This document shows, piece by piece, positions 19,842-30,749 of a DNA stretch of 64,000 bases. This stretch comes from Prostheceraeus crozeri. Its lineage: Eukaryota; Platyhelminthes; Polycladida; Euryleptidae. The stretch's first letter is position 1. Each line of letters opens with the position of its first letter. The position numbers were made by a program, and so were the translations under genes. The stretch lies in NCBI GenBank assembly GCA_907163375.1, contig CAJQUW010002154.1:1-64000 (forward strand). Reading direction: 5' to 3'. The notes beneath the pieces were generated by a model, which did no database searches, was not told where the DNA came from, and saw only the letters and a program-made list of their open reading frames with translations.

Positions 19842-20114
19842 TCAACAAATGACGGGTGATGTTGCTTGATGCTCTCCTCCTTTGTCCTTTCTCGAGCCAG
19901 CGTGCGGAATGTGCTCAGCGATCCGTTGGGACAATCGACGCTCCGTCCGACCGATGTATTTGCTACCGATGTAAATACAGTTGAATTCATAGATGACTTT
20001 GGATTCGGCTTCAGGAGGCAAATTGTCTTCGAGACGCGGGCGCCGTTGTGGCTGAGTCACTGAAATCACTTTGAGTTGGACAGTCGGGTAAACAGAAGAG
20101 GTTTCCTTGTCCAA
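19842..20114 (-). pseudogene. PLE GIY-YIG remnant
   Basis: KVIYEFNC-x3-GSKYIGRTERRLSQRIAEHIP is the GIY-YIG core of the PLE endonuclease. It is in a different frame from the reverse transcriptase fragment immediately upstream. Confidence 0.75.
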
Positions 20115-20312
20115 CCTCTTCTTGATCTAGTCGTTGTGACTGTCGCCCTTAAAAGGGATTCGCATGTACATCGACTTCTTCTTTGGACCAAATAAGGGAA
20201 GATGATCGGATGGTGAACAGTGCTTTCCGATGAAAGCATCAGGATAGCCATTCCACTGCAACGTCTGCCGAAGAAACTCGCACTCTTGTGACAACACTTG
20301 TGGAGAACAAAT

Positions 20313-20935
20313 TCAACGTGCACGATGAAACAGAGTCTTTATCAAGCCGACTTTGTAGGCCATCGGGACGAAGGTCTTAAAATGAGTATAAAGTCCAGAC
20401 CATGTACTCTTGCGAAAAACAGACGTCACCACAGATCCACAGCTCTCCCGCGTAACAATGACATCCAAAAACGCGAGACAGTTGTTCGCTTCCATTTCCA
20501 ATGTGAAGTTTAAATTTTCATGAAGCTGATTCAGCTTGCGTAGCATAAAATTCACACTGCGGATATCATGTGCCACCATAAAAACGTCGGCCATGTAGAG
20601 TACATACAACGATGAATGCTCTCCAATTGCCGAGGACATCTTCGACTCCAAATAGCCGAGGAAAATGTTCGCAAGGGCAGGACCAACTGGGCTCACCATG
20701 GCTACTCCATCAACTTGGGTATAATATTGACCATCAAATAAAAATTGGACATCTTTGGTTGACATCAACAAAAGCTGCTTGAGCACCGGGTACGGTATCT
20801 CCAGACGCAAACCATGCTGAATGATTATTTCCTCGATCATATCCAAGGTCTCGTAAATAGGAACATTTGTAAACAACGAAGTAACGTCGTATGACACCAT
20901 AGGTTGATCGAGAATATTTAACCTTTTTATGAGGT
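20313..20935 (-). pseudogene. PLE reverse transcriptase fragment
   Basis: Shows motif A SYDVTSLFTNVPI, motif B region VDGVAMVSPVGPALANIFLGYLE and a motif C region YVLYMADVFMV. PLE and other reverse transcriptases have two Asp in motif C (Y-x-DD); here the first is replaced by Ala, so the enzyme would be dead. The following LAFLDVIVTRE segment is intact. The frame breaks near 20,320 before the endonuclease part, which continues in other frames to about 19,840. Confidence 0.85.
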
Positions 20936-20973
20936 CAACAAAACTAAAGGAGTCATGTCTGTCCGTCTGTTAA

Positions 20974-22408
20974 CTGCGTTCATGCTTGCAATTCTGCTGT
21001 CAACTTCCATGTCTCTAACTCCGGTGTTCACCTTGAGAAGAGCCGGCGAAATATATCGGGCCACTTAATGAAAACCTTGGCGTTGCTTTTTCTATATAAA
21101 ATTTCAAGTCAGAATGGTGTATTCAAATAAATATTTTAGAAGAAATTTTTAAGTTTGGAATCATGTCCTCATTAGTATCCTTTTGATAACATTATGTGTA
21201 CCGATGACCTATAAGTGCATTAGCTCGATAGCTCAATACGACATTCTTGAGTAGCACATTTTGTCATATCATCAAGGGGGCGAGAATTGCTCGTCATTGT
21301 GAACAACGTCCGTAAAATATCATTGTAGCACAAGTGCTAAATAAGAAGTATCACGATGCTTCGAGGCCTGATTCAGTCTGACTTATCATTCATTCATTTT
21401 CCAATGTGGAGTCTAATAGTGCAATTAGAGTTTTCGCTCTATAAAGAGTACAAAGATTATCTAACTGTCGTAAAGTACAGAATTAGAAAACCGTGAAGAT
21501 ACTGATGTTTCTAACGCGAATTCATTTGCGTGACTTGTAGTAGTAACTTGGCTTCCAACTTTCCTGACGATAATCTGCATCTGCTACTTCGTTTGCCGCC
21601 TTCACAAAAACGACCGATTACCCCATAAGTAGTATTCTCTGTCAACAATTAACTTCATTAACAGATAGTGTTTTTCATTTATCTGCCATGATAGCCGATA
21701 TCTTCATCACCAACTGACTTTATGAAGAAGCTGGTAGCGAAATGTGATCCAGTAGAGCATTCGATGGAATTATTGCATTATCTGATATTTAGAATGTATA
21801 AAAAACATGTTCTTATCTGATCAATTAGTCACATGTTTAATATCAAAAGAAATATAAAATAATTAAATGCATATGTCATGACTTTTCGTTTTCTTTTGCT
21901 CTGGTAAAATGATATTCTTATTTGATTTCAAAAATATTTATAATTGATCACAATATTCTGCTAAATTGTTTCTGAAATTTAAATGAATCATAGTTGATAT
22001 TTCTAACATTCTTCAGCATTATCAAAGGACTCATTATATCAATTATTAACTGATTATAAATGAAAATTTAGATACGATCTGAATTGGTATGAGTATTGTC
22101 AAGAATCTTGTTTATTATGAATCTATAAATAAAGCAAATATGAATAAGGTCAACAGATACATTCCTGAGCAAAGAGCTACACTTCAAATGCTTTCTTGAT
22201 ATTTAAAGTACCTTGTCAATACAATCGTGTAAGCTGTTAGCTTGCCAATTGAAATACAACGCACTCCTCTATCTTCTTTTCTCCCATAATGAACTGTGAA
22301 AATGCTAAATTTTATTTGAATTGCAAAGGAACCACTTTTTATCAATTGAAGTCAATATAGAATATCTAAAGATAATGACAGCTATTAATTCAATAAAACC
22401 AGCCCACC
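20974..22408. other. No gene seen
   Basis: AT-rich sequence without supported frames, repeats or RNA genes. Confidence 0.45.
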
Positions 22409-22639
22409 TGATTCCCCGACCGCACTCGCCTGACCCAAGATTTGAACCGAAGTCCGCGGTGGAGACGACCTCGTACATTCTTCGCTAGGCCACGCAGACG
22501 ATACAAAAGGAATGCGAGTGAAGGGAGTAGTGATATCCAAGTGATATCGACAACTTATTGTCAGATCGTGTTATTATTGACAGAACGCTACCAGCTTTTA
22601 TTTTGTAGCCTGGGTCAGGCGAGTGCAGTCGGGGAATCA
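22409..22639. repeat. Inverted repeat enclosing a tRNA-like Pol III sequence
   Basis: The arms 22,409-22,437 and 22,611-22,639 are complementary over 29 bp with one mismatch. Just inside the left arm, read on the minus strand, are TGGCCTAGCGA (A-box-like) and GGTTCAAATCT (B-box-like) about 40 bp apart. This suggests a tRNA-derived SINE end in inverted duplication. No hammerhead core is present. Confidence 0.5.
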
Positions 22640-24235
22640 AGGGTGTTGGTGTATTTTATTGACTTAATGACAGCCATTCTCTTTCGATATTCTATAAGTA
22701 TATTGACTTCTATTGATGAAAAGTGTTTTGTCTGCAATATTGATAATAACATCCCATGTCCAACCTAGATGTCTTCTAAGTATTCAACTTTCAAACAGCG
22801 TTCGAAATCGAAACATAAAGTCGAGCAAAAAATTGATCAGCTAGCATCACTTCAGTCAATCAAGTCTGTGTGTTGTATGGTGAACTTGATTCTAAGCCGT
22901 AACCACATTAATATTTCTTGTATAGCATGCTACTGTGTCGATCAGGTCTGGAATAGTCTCACATTTGTGTTAGCAAAAGTTGTTGAAAATATAGAATATT
23001 AAATTGCGAAATTAGAACAAGAAATGTGCCTCACTTAGCTGGAAAAGTTGTTTACTTTTGTTTGAGAATCTTATATAGACTGACTTTAAATTAACCTGAA
23101 TTTTCCGGCCGGCGTATATAGAATAATTAAATATTGAGTTGCATCGTCAGTTGAAAAAAGGAACAGACCTGAATTGCTGTCATTTCATCCAATGTCAGGA
23201 ATCATCAACAAGCCTAGTTCAAATCTCCTGCGATCCAATTGTAATTCAAGTATATTATGTGGAACAACTTGTTCACTTTCACTAAAAAAATCTGATTTTT
23301 GTATTCACTCGTTCATCGACTCCTTTCACAACGTTCCTGAGTGACTCTCCATTTATTGACCTGCATACCTCCTTGCCATTATTCCGCTTGCATTCAATAC
23401 AACACCGTCTCTCTAACATGCTATTTCGTCATTTCATTGCCAAAAAATCTTCATTCTCCACTCAGCATCTTCGATGAACGCTAAAATCGAATATTTCACT
23501 TTTTCCACAACTATGATCGACGGACGTCAACGAACTTCGACGACGTTGTAACATCGCCCATCCCAACTTGTGCTTCCGGGTAGTTAGCAAAACCCTATGA
23601 TATTCCCACAACCCATAATTTTGAATTCTAAGAAACCTTTCTCCTATGAAGAACGCATTTTTACACAAAACAAGAACCCTTAATTTTTACATAGTGGCGC
23701 AAATTGAATTTCACAGCATTCATAAGTAAAAGCTATTCATCAGGAAATCATTAAATATGTGGCGAATGCACTGTATTCTATCCATTAACAAGATAGGCAT
23801 TTAATAAACTTTTTTGGATTTTAGACTACCACGAAATGCTGCGAAAGATCTGAAGCATTAAAAATATCACACTGAATGTTCTGCATAACAGTATTAACAA
23901 TTTTCAAAAGCAGAGTTGTAATTCCAATGTTGACATTTTTTCTTTCTTTATTGGTCACATATTGAAAGCCTCTTCTCCTTTCTATTCTGTCTTCACTGCA
24001 GTCTTACTGTGAGCAGTTGACTATTCTTTCAACACTCCAACGCAAATATCTCTCATACATCATCGTCATCAAACGATTTATAGTTGTTGCTAGCTGAAAT
24101 CCACAACCATGTGATTGTCATGTAGATACATTGTTCATGCATATATAAAGTAGGTCTACATGTGTAGTTTAATGGATTGACCGGGCGCAATTTCTAGCAT
24201 TTTCATTGTTATTTCAAGAGATATAAATAGTAATC
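22640..24235. other. No gene seen
   Basis: Short open frames carry no family motifs. A GCCGGCGTATA stretch at about 23,110 and simple AT-rich sequence are the only features. Confidence 0.45.
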
Positions 24236-24750
24236 CCATTGCAAAAGGAAGGACAGTGCAGTGCAGTGATGAGTCATCATGCTGACTCACCCCCCTCTGG
24301 AGGGAAGTGGCCAAGGATGCGCAGGAAGGGATCGGACTGAGAGGAAGAAACCGTTCCCCCCTCCTGTGAGGTTGTGTGGTGTTGGTTGTTCACGTCTCCG
24401 GTGAGGAAAGGGCAGGTGTTGGATGTTTTGGGATGAGAAAGGCCCTGTTTCGGCATGAAGGAGTGTCTGGATGGATAAATGGAGGTCAGATTCGGATTCT
24501 ACGTGAAATTTTGGGTTAGGAAGGTTGTTTCCAGCTCAATCGGAAGAAAAAGTGCTAACCCCCCCCCCCTCCTGTCAGACTTCCAACTTGGGTGGAAGTG
24601 ATTGTAGAAAGTCGTGCGATAGCTCGTTTGAAAGCTAAGAGTGAGCCAAATGCAGTGGAAGGCATCGTTTGTGTAGGTTTTCCTTGGTTTAGAGAGGAGA
24701 GTGACTTTAATATTTTAGGAATCTCCGAAAACGACAGAGTTAGAAAGGGC
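24236..24750. repeat. Left terminal inverted repeat of the PolB element
   Basis: Starts CCATTGCAAAAGGAAGGACA and matches 39,200-39,710 in reverse complement almost base for base, including GCAGTGCAGTGATGAGTCAT, a C-run and CCGAAAACGACAGA-type inner end. High similarity between ends suggests homogenisation or fairly recent insertion. Confidence 0.92.
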
Positions 24751-24911
24751 AGGTGTTGGATGTTTTGGGATGAGAATGGTCATATTTCAGCATGAAGGAG
24801 TGTCTGGATGGACAAACGGAGGTCAGATTCGGATTCTACGTGAAATTTTGGGTTAGGAAGGTTGTTTCCAGCTCAATCGGAAGAAAAAGTGCAAACCTTC
24901 CCCCCTCCTGA
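24406..24911. repeat. 165-bp direct duplication inside and next to the left end
   Basis: 24,406-24,571 (from GAAAGGGCAGGTGTTGGATG to the C-run) is repeated at about 24,743-24,911, extending the left terminal repeat inward by a second partial copy. The right end has only one copy. Confidence 0.85.
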
Positions 24912-26291
24912 CAGGCAAGCCAGCAGGCAGACTTGGTTTTGGGAAACAGGAGGAAAGTCGACTGGGAGGTAGGAGTGGCAAGACTTGTGATATTTCTCGA
25001 CCGACTTCTCTCGACTATATAAGTGTAGTCTCTACTTGTGGGAATCAGTTCAATCGCCAGTCGAGGTACGGGTAGGTGAACTCCGTAGCTCCGATGATAG
25101 CATTGGAAATCTCTAAAAACCAAGTTTCCGTAAGAAACCAAGGCAGATTTTTCGATTTTTTGACTCACCTAAGGTGTCAGAGTGAATGGAGAGCCAGGAG
25201 ATGGCCTAGTCTCCAAAACTTTAAAGGCTTGTAACTTTGCTTCTACAAGTCCTTTTGACTTGATTCAAAAAAGGTTCGAGAGGTCATCATTCAGGTCAAG
25301 TCATAGACCTACTTATGAAATTAGACTTGTTATATAATCTACTTATAAAATTTCACAAGTAGTGCTAAAAAGTTGAAAAATTTAAATTCGTTATTTTTGG
25401 AGGTTTTCTGGGGTTTTCGACCCTGCTGAAGTCAATGAAGGCATGTATAAGTTTGTACGAGTCAGTATTTGCATGTCTTTACATTATACAAGCGGCTTTT
25501 CACTGAAAGCGAGCATGGTACGGAGAGTTTTGCTGTAATATTCCACTGACAGGGTGTTCCTTCGGGACGGCGGATGATGCCGTAGTGATAAGTGTGGAAA
25601 GGGAGTGTGTCATATTTTAGACCGAAACCTCTGCGGCAACTCATGTTGCGCACTTGACACAGTTCTCAACGTAGCACTTTGAACGCCAATCGGTTGAGTC
25701 TTAGCTATCTTGTCATGGGTGGATAATAAACATCTCCATTGCTAGACGCTTGTGAATCACGGCTTGCTATCAAGCTGATCAAAGCAACGACTTGGGATGT
25801 TTCCTCTTGTAAATAACTCCACCGGTTTTCATGTCAAAATCGGGCCCGGATACCAACACAGTGATATGACGCACGCTCTGTCCGCGGGAGGTTGGATTTG
25901 AGGGCTGAGGCCTTGGAGTCGGGATAAGATTGTTTGCCTTTGTGATAGCACTGGGCAACAGACGTAGCAGTCTCTGTGTTGGGGGTTGGTTATTGAAAGC
26001 ACGGTGACTGCCGATGGCCATATTTGGTAAAACCGCTGTTGTCATGTCAAACGCATGGTCAAATAAGGAAGGTCTGAATCATGGCTTTGTGCTCACTGGG
26101 TATATAAACCGCGTCTTCTCTCTCAACTTCATTCCTGTTTCAAGTTGCAAGACGAACGGTGAGTGGTCTGACAAGGTTTGCTATCAGACTTTGGGTTTTA
26201 GGATAAAGCTAGGAATCATACTCTCTAAATTTGTTGACAATTTTATTCCAATGTTTGCTATCAAATGTTTGGTGACTTAGTCTTTCAGCCG
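24912..26291. promoter_or_regulatory. Non-coding leader region with TATA boxes and a structured-RNA-like module
   Basis: No coding frame. TATATAAG at 25,016-25,023 and TATATAAA at 26,101-26,108 (in GGGTATATAAACCGCG) look like core promoters on the plus strand. The module at about 25,550-25,670 with a GTTCC-TTCG-GGGAC hairpin is repeated at about 29,085-29,215. TTGCTATCAA-type motifs occur at about 25,765, 26,178 and 26,257. Confidence 0.5.
25550..25675 (+). ncRNA. Structured-RNA-like module, copy 1
   Basis: GTTCCTTCGGGAC forms a UUCG-capped hairpin, followed by ACGGC-loop-GCCGT. After a gap TAGACCGAAAC-x-TCTG and a CATGTTG...CTCAACG pairing follow. The order and pairings recur in copy 2 at 29,085-29,215 although the loops differ. 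Function unknown; no known ribozyme core was matched. Confidence 0.4.
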
Positions 26292-26650
26292 CACATCTTT
26301 TGCATGGCAATCTGATCTATCGTGTATTTAATCTCATTGTCGTTAATTGCATTCACGACATGGCATAAGATGCTTTGGTGGACAATCGATCCCCGCTACT
26401 TGCCTTAATGTCGGCGGTCACAATTGTGACGTGTTACTTATCCATTGATTATTATTGTCTTGACAACTGATGTGTGCTGGTGAGGGTTTGATCCTGCCAA
26501 TTGACAGAGTCACGCAAGTGGCTCGTAGCTCAGTTGGTTAAAGCACAGGTCTAGTTAACCTTGGTCGTAGGTTCGAATCCCACCAGCCTCACATCTTTTG
26601 CATGGCAATCTGATCTATCGTGTATTTAATCTCATTGTTGTTAAATGCAT
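26292..26650. repeat. tRNA-derived SINE between 60-bp direct repeats
   Basis: The tRNA-like part (26,518-26,590) has a perfect A box TAGCTCAGTTG (26,526-26,536) and perfect B box GGTTCGAATCC (26,570-26,580). Its anticodon-loop reads AGT (Thr-like), but the acceptor stem does not pair and three stems carry mismatches, so it is not a working tRNA. CACATCTTTTGCATGGCAAT and the following 40 bp occur at 26,292-26,352 and again right after the tRNA-like part at 26,590-26,650, consistent with SINE tails from two nested copies. Confidence 0.6.
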
Positions 26651-26764
26651 ATCAGCAAGTAGTATCCTATAAACACTTGCTATCAAATTTTACCCTATCT
26701 TTACAGAATCTTTACAATGACTAAAACTCCACGATTCATCATCACGTAATGCTCCTGCGGCAGA

Positions 26765-27868
26765 TTGACTAGGGGTAGCGAATACGGAAAGCACATCAAA
26801 AAGGGGACGCTGGACCAACATGAAAGAGTGCATGTTTTTAAGGTCTGCGTTCATCATAAGGTGGTGTGTGATGAGGATGATGTTGAGGGTTTCCGGATGG
26901 CGCATGAATCTTGCCCATCCGGAAACATTGGTGCGCCGCCGTTTCGTATGTGGATGAGTGAAATAATTAAGGCGGAGGAGTTGGATGAAGCAGTTAAAAG
27001 TATTGAGGGTGCTGTAGCGAAGGAACAGGAGGCAGTGGTGAGTGAAGAGGAAGTAGAGGTAGAAGGAGTGATTGAGCGAGCGAGTGATGAGACTAGGAAG
27101 TTGATGGTCTCATTGCTTGGGAGTGAGTTCTCTGAAGAGTTGGATGGTGAGATGGGTGAGCCTGTAGCTGCATCATCGCCAGGAAAGAGGCGCATGATGC
27201 AGAAGCGTTTATGAGGTTGAAGGATCGCATAATGGGTATGGAGAGTGTGAATAGAAAAGTTTTGAAGGAGAATGAAGAGCTGAAGGCTAAGGTTGATGGC
27301 ATGAAGGTGATGAGAGAGAAGTTGGAGGAGATGCAAGTGAAGGAGCAGGAGTGGTTGAAGGAAAGGAGTGGAATGATGAAGCGAGTGAAGGCAGTTGAGC
27401 GCTGAGAGTCGGAGTTGATGTGTGAGAAGAATGAAGTAGAGCGGATGCGAGGTGTGGTGAAGGAAGTGGAAGAGACGAAGGGGATTAACAGACAGTTGGG
27501 GAGTGAAATGGAAAAGTTGCGAGAGGTTGAGAGAAGAGTGAAGAGGAAGAGAGTGTATGAGGTTCATCTTCCCCTCTTTGGAAACAATATTTGCGATGTG
27601 CCTACCCTCACGGACGATCCAAATGCGACTCAAAGTTTTTATGAAGGCGAAGGTGTGAGATGCCTTCATTTGTCAATTAAAATAAATGGCGATTTGGAAG
27701 ACTTTGTCGTACGAAAAGTTATAAAGAAAAGCCCAGTAAGTCCCTCTAAAGTCATCTACTCTAAATCGTCTCTCATTCACTGTCTTTTCTTTTCAGAGTT
27801 CTTGCAGTAGTCGTGGAAGTGACAGTAGTAGTGTCGGTGGACGAAGAACGCCCCATGAGCCCTCTTAA
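26765..27868 (+). pseudogene. Coiled-coil protein gene of the PolB element (two exons, fossil)
   Basis: The first part (RGSEYGKHIKKGTLDQHERV ... GFRMAHESCPSG) is compact and not recognised. It is followed by a long Glu/Lys/Met-rich coiled coil (for example VNRKVLKENEELKAKVDGMK). A canonical intron is visible (donor GTAAGT at 27,736; acceptor TTTTCAG ending 27,796), after which a short Ser/Arg-rich last exon ends at 27,868. A TATATAAA box lies about 660 bp upstream. The gene shows about two breaks. A structural or DNA-binding role cannot be decided. Strong codon-periodic purine bias supports former coding. Confidence 0.55.
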
Positions 27869-28324
27869 GGAATACCTTCTAATATAGCTAAAGCGGTCCC
27901 AAGCCCACCACATATCTTCGGATATGGAATGCAGAGGGGAAGAATAAATGATGAAATGGAATGAAATGGGAGGCCACCCTTGCACCGCATGCAACACATC
28001 ACAGACTTCTCTCTTCGGTAGTGAACAAGCTCTGAACGCATAAGTTACTTTACTATATCGCAGTCGATTGCTATACAAGTATTGAAGAAAACGTCAGTTA
28101 GTAAAATCAGCAGAAAAAACATAGGTAGACATGTGATGTTCCAAATATACTTAATTCGAAGATTGAACTCAACATGATAAACCATTGATGAATAATACTA
28201 CGACGAAGTGTAACAAGTCTACCGTTTATGGAAATCAACTACATGGTATCAGTAGAGACTCGTTGCCTCTAAAGTATAGTTAGCAAAAATTCGTCATGAA
28301 AAAATACTTTATTTGGTCTTTGAT
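27869..28324. other. No gene seen; convergent intergenic region
   Basis: Lies between the coiled-coil gene (+) and the first PolB-NTD paralogue (-), both ending here. No supported feature. Confidence 0.45.
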
Positions 28325-28768
28325 TTATGAACAGCCATCATTGAAACCCGTTTTACTAATAACAATGACAATATGGTTTATTTTATTCAGAAGCAAATGA
28401 TCGCCGTAACCATGAAAGTTGTCCATCCGAGAAATAATCTTCCGCAGATGTCGTGTATGAAACTCAGAAACATCAGTAACATATTTTTGTCCATAGGAAC
28501 GAAATTGAAAGTCAACGCTTTCCGCTTCTTCACCTTGTGGAAAATTAATGTAATTGATATTTGCAATTAAGTGAGCCTTGATGAGACTGTCTTTGAAATA
28601 AGATAGCAACTCCGTAAATATTTCTCGTGCGTAGTCTAAACATGCTTCCAATTCTGTCTCCTCCCTTTGAAACTCAAGGATGTAATCCTGTATTAAACCT
28701 CCGAAGCTCTCTTGATGAAAACGAATCGTGCAATCATCATGTTTCAATGTATTGACTTCAGGTGCCAT
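28325..28768 (-). CDS. Stand-alone PolB N-terminal-domain paralogue, 1
   Basis: 147 residues. The pattern TIRFHQESFGGLIQDYIL, a helical middle, LIKAHLIANINYINF, then FQFRSYGQK and FHTRHLRKIISRMDNFHGYG parallels the domain that precedes the polymerase at 30.75-31.12 kb (VTLRLSKFSLERLVRDYELE ... FYLTARFNKV ... ASCAADLI ... WIERHAIYLVSNLNKF). In such polymerases this domain sits before the CFLWSVL segment; its function is unknown to me. Two further free-standing copies occur at 35.8 and 38.6 kb. Read leftwards, divergent from the PolB gene. Confidence 0.6.
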   Translation of the reverse strand: MAPEVNTLKHDDCTIRFHQESFGGLIQDYILEFQREETELEACLDYAREIFTELLSYFKDSLIKAHLIANINYINFPQGEEAESVDFQFRSYGQKYVTDVSEFHTRHLRKIISRMDNFHGYGDHLLLNKINHIVIVISKTGFNDGCS

Positions 28769-29419
28769 GGTTGAGTCTATTGCTAAACATAATTTTTGCC
28801 TAAGACGATTTCAATAACGCGTTTCAAATGTGTGTGCGTGCATCGGGAACTCCAGCTCGTCTGTGATTGGACGAGAGGTCTAATCCATTCACCGCTTAGG
28901 AAAAACTTGTAAAAGGCAGTACACCATCTCTGCTCTTCACATTTATCTTTCACAAGGTGAGTGTCGGTGAGCTCCTGCTATCAGGTTGTTTTGACTTGCT
29001 ATCAAGTTGAAGAGTTTCTTGCTATCAAGAGATTCACTTCTGCTCATAAAACATATCATCGCTGTAATACCTCCTTTGCTCGAGCGTTCCTTCGGGACGG
29101 CGGGTACTGCCGTAGAGGGATTGCGTTGCACGGGTTGTTCGTCGTTTGTTAGACTGAAACGTCTGAGCCGTTGCTCATGTTGGGCGTTCGACTTCATACT
29201 CAACGTGACGCTTTCTCTCGCCAGGTCAGAGTACTTCAGCCATTCGACAAAGGTTAGTCTTTATGATATGGAGTAGAGGGAAATGTAATTCATTAGATGT
29301 AACTTCAATGATTGTTCCCATGATAAAAGTTGACTAGGTAAATGAAACGATTCTCATCTTTCCTTTTCAGTGATTGAAGTTTATAGCTACCACTGATCAT
29401 CTAGAATCGACTGTTCATC
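28769..29419. promoter_or_regulatory. Divergent promoter/leader region of the PolB gene
   Basis: Contains three TTGCTATCA(A/G)-type motifs within 50 bp (about 28,977, 28,998 and 29,020) and the second structured-RNA-like module (29,085-29,215). TTGTAAAAGG at about 28,908 may be a weak TATA box. A GT/AG-bordered leader intron is possible but not certain. Confidence 0.45.
29085..29215 (+). ncRNA. Structured-RNA-like module, copy 2
   Basis: Same order as copy 1: GTTCC-TTCG-GGGAC hairpin, ACGGC-loop-GCCGT hairpin, TAGACTGAAACGTCTG and CATGTTG...CTCAACG. AGAC/GTCT pairs fully here. It lies in the presumed 5' leader of the PolB gene. Confidence 0.4.
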
Positions 29420-30638
29420 ATGGAATTTGCAAAAACTGAAAATTACCGCATTGCTGCTGAGATGGAGAAGGCCACCATCGAGCAACGTAAGTATTTGTAT
29501 CAAGGATGAGGTAGACTATCTCTATACTAACATCATTAGGGTAGACATCCCATTTAAACGTAAATCAGGAGCCCCTCCCTTATTTTGTTCATGTTTAAAC
29601 AGAATCCAAATTTTGACTCTGCTTATCTTTGCTGTCATTCATTTTGAGTGCATGAATGTATTCGTAATGGGGAACCCGTCCCCCAAGGAGCAATCGGATA
29701 AGCCTATGAGCGGCTTGGCAAGTGTAAGTATCTTTAACATCTCATGTTTAGACTGTTTCAGATCCTCTGCACCATCCTTGTCTCAATATCTAATCTCATC
29801 TCTTTCCTCTCTGCAGATTTGGCCAAGATGAAGAAGTGGGAAGAAATCGCGAGACAAAAATACCGCGAGGAATTTCCGGCCCTACCTTCCCATCCATCAA
29901 CCTCCGCTGAAGGTCCAACTCCTTTCTCGAGCTCGGGCATCGTCATCGCCCCACCTCCACCGCCTGCTCCGCTACCTGTACCAGTCCCTGCTCCCCGTCA
30001 CCACACCCCTCCAACTCCCAAGCCAAGGACCTTTCCACCTTCGGCTCGTGTTCCACTCTTACCTCCTCTTCGACCATCGGTGTTGCCGGAGATTAATTCA
30101 TTAGATGGTAAGTAACCGTGATTAGGAAATAGGGGGCTAAGACTTCAAACTAAGATTTCAAACTTGAAGTATGTTACTAATTTCTTTTTCTCAACAGATC
30201 TGGCGACGGTCCTGGACGGCGACGTTCCCTCCCGTTCCATCATCATCCCATCATCGCCTCCACCTGCTGCAGCGAACGACCTCTCTCTGCTCTCCGTTCA
30301 GTCGATGGAGAGATTGCTGGAGGATCAGGAAATGGAGTTAGAGATAGTGGGAGAGAAGATCGCAATCGAGGAAGGTGTCAGGGAGAGAGAAGGACCTATT
30401 GCTCGACAGCTCAGCTGCATAGACTGTGGGCAAGTCTTCGCGAGGCCATTCTGCCTTCGACGACACCGGCATTCTCACTGCCTAAGAGTGAAAGGAGATC
30501 TGAAGAAGGCGCGCCGACCGATACCTCAACGACCCAAGTGTGAAGGTTGTAGACGCACGTTCTACAACAGCACCAACTTACAACGTCACATCGAAGGCGG
30601 ATCCTGTGGCAGTGTGAGGCAACCACCAACGTCATCAG
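29420..30638 (+). pseudogene. Spliced N-terminal exons of the PolB gene (zinc fingers, Pro-rich)
   Basis: Short exons with textbook splice signals: ATG exon 29,420-29,486 (donor GTAAGTA), an exon ending about 29,723 (donor GTAAGT), 29,817-30,107 (acceptor CTGCAG, donor GTAAGT) and 30,198-30,638 (acceptor CAACAG, donor GTAGG), then acceptor CCCACAG before 30,750. Introns are 60-110 bp and phase 1. Polinton genes are known to contain introns. The encoded parts are a Pro-rich linker (APPPPPAPLPVPVPAP) and two C2H2-type fingers (CIDCGQVFARPFCLRRHRHSH and CEGCRRTFYNSTNLQRHIEGG), parallel to the zinc-finger start of the other element's PolB at 3.0-3.2 kb. Confidence 0.7.
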
Positions 30639-30749
30639 GTAGGAAGCATCCTTGATCGCACGTCGGCTTTTCCTGTTCTTCGTGTCAGAAGACCTTTCCT
30701 ACAGAGTTTGTTCTTTCTTCGCTAACACTCTGTCACACCCATCCCACAG

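Larger units (their letters stand above)
19445..20973 (-). mobile_element. Penelope-like element, broken, with 20-bp inverted ends
   Basis: TTAACAGACGGACAGACATG at 19,445-19,464 recurs as an exact inverted copy at 20,954-20,973. Between them, on the minus strand, lie PLE reverse transcriptase (20.3-20.9 kb) and GIY-YIG (19.9-20.1 kb) remnants. Sequence motifs differ from the other PLEs here (SKYIGRTERRLSQRIAEH), so this is another PLE lineage. No hammerhead-like motif was seen. Confidence 0.75.

Noticed and set aside
19866-20513. Plus-strand frames over the 20-kb PLE
   Set aside because: Antisense shadows of the PLE reverse transcriptase and endonuclease.
25550-25675. Known ribozyme class (hammerhead, HDV-like or twister) in the duplicated module
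   Set aside because: GAAAC and hairpins are present but no complete core of a known class could be laid out by eye.
26518-26590. Functional tRNA-Thr gene
   Set aside because: A and B boxes are perfect, but the acceptor stem does not pair and the D, anticodon and T stems have mismatches. A repeated tail follows, as in a SINE.
26854-27669. 271-residue minus-strand frame rich in His, Leu and Ser
   Set aside because: It is the antisense shadow of the Glu/Lys-rich coiled-coil gene on the plus strand.
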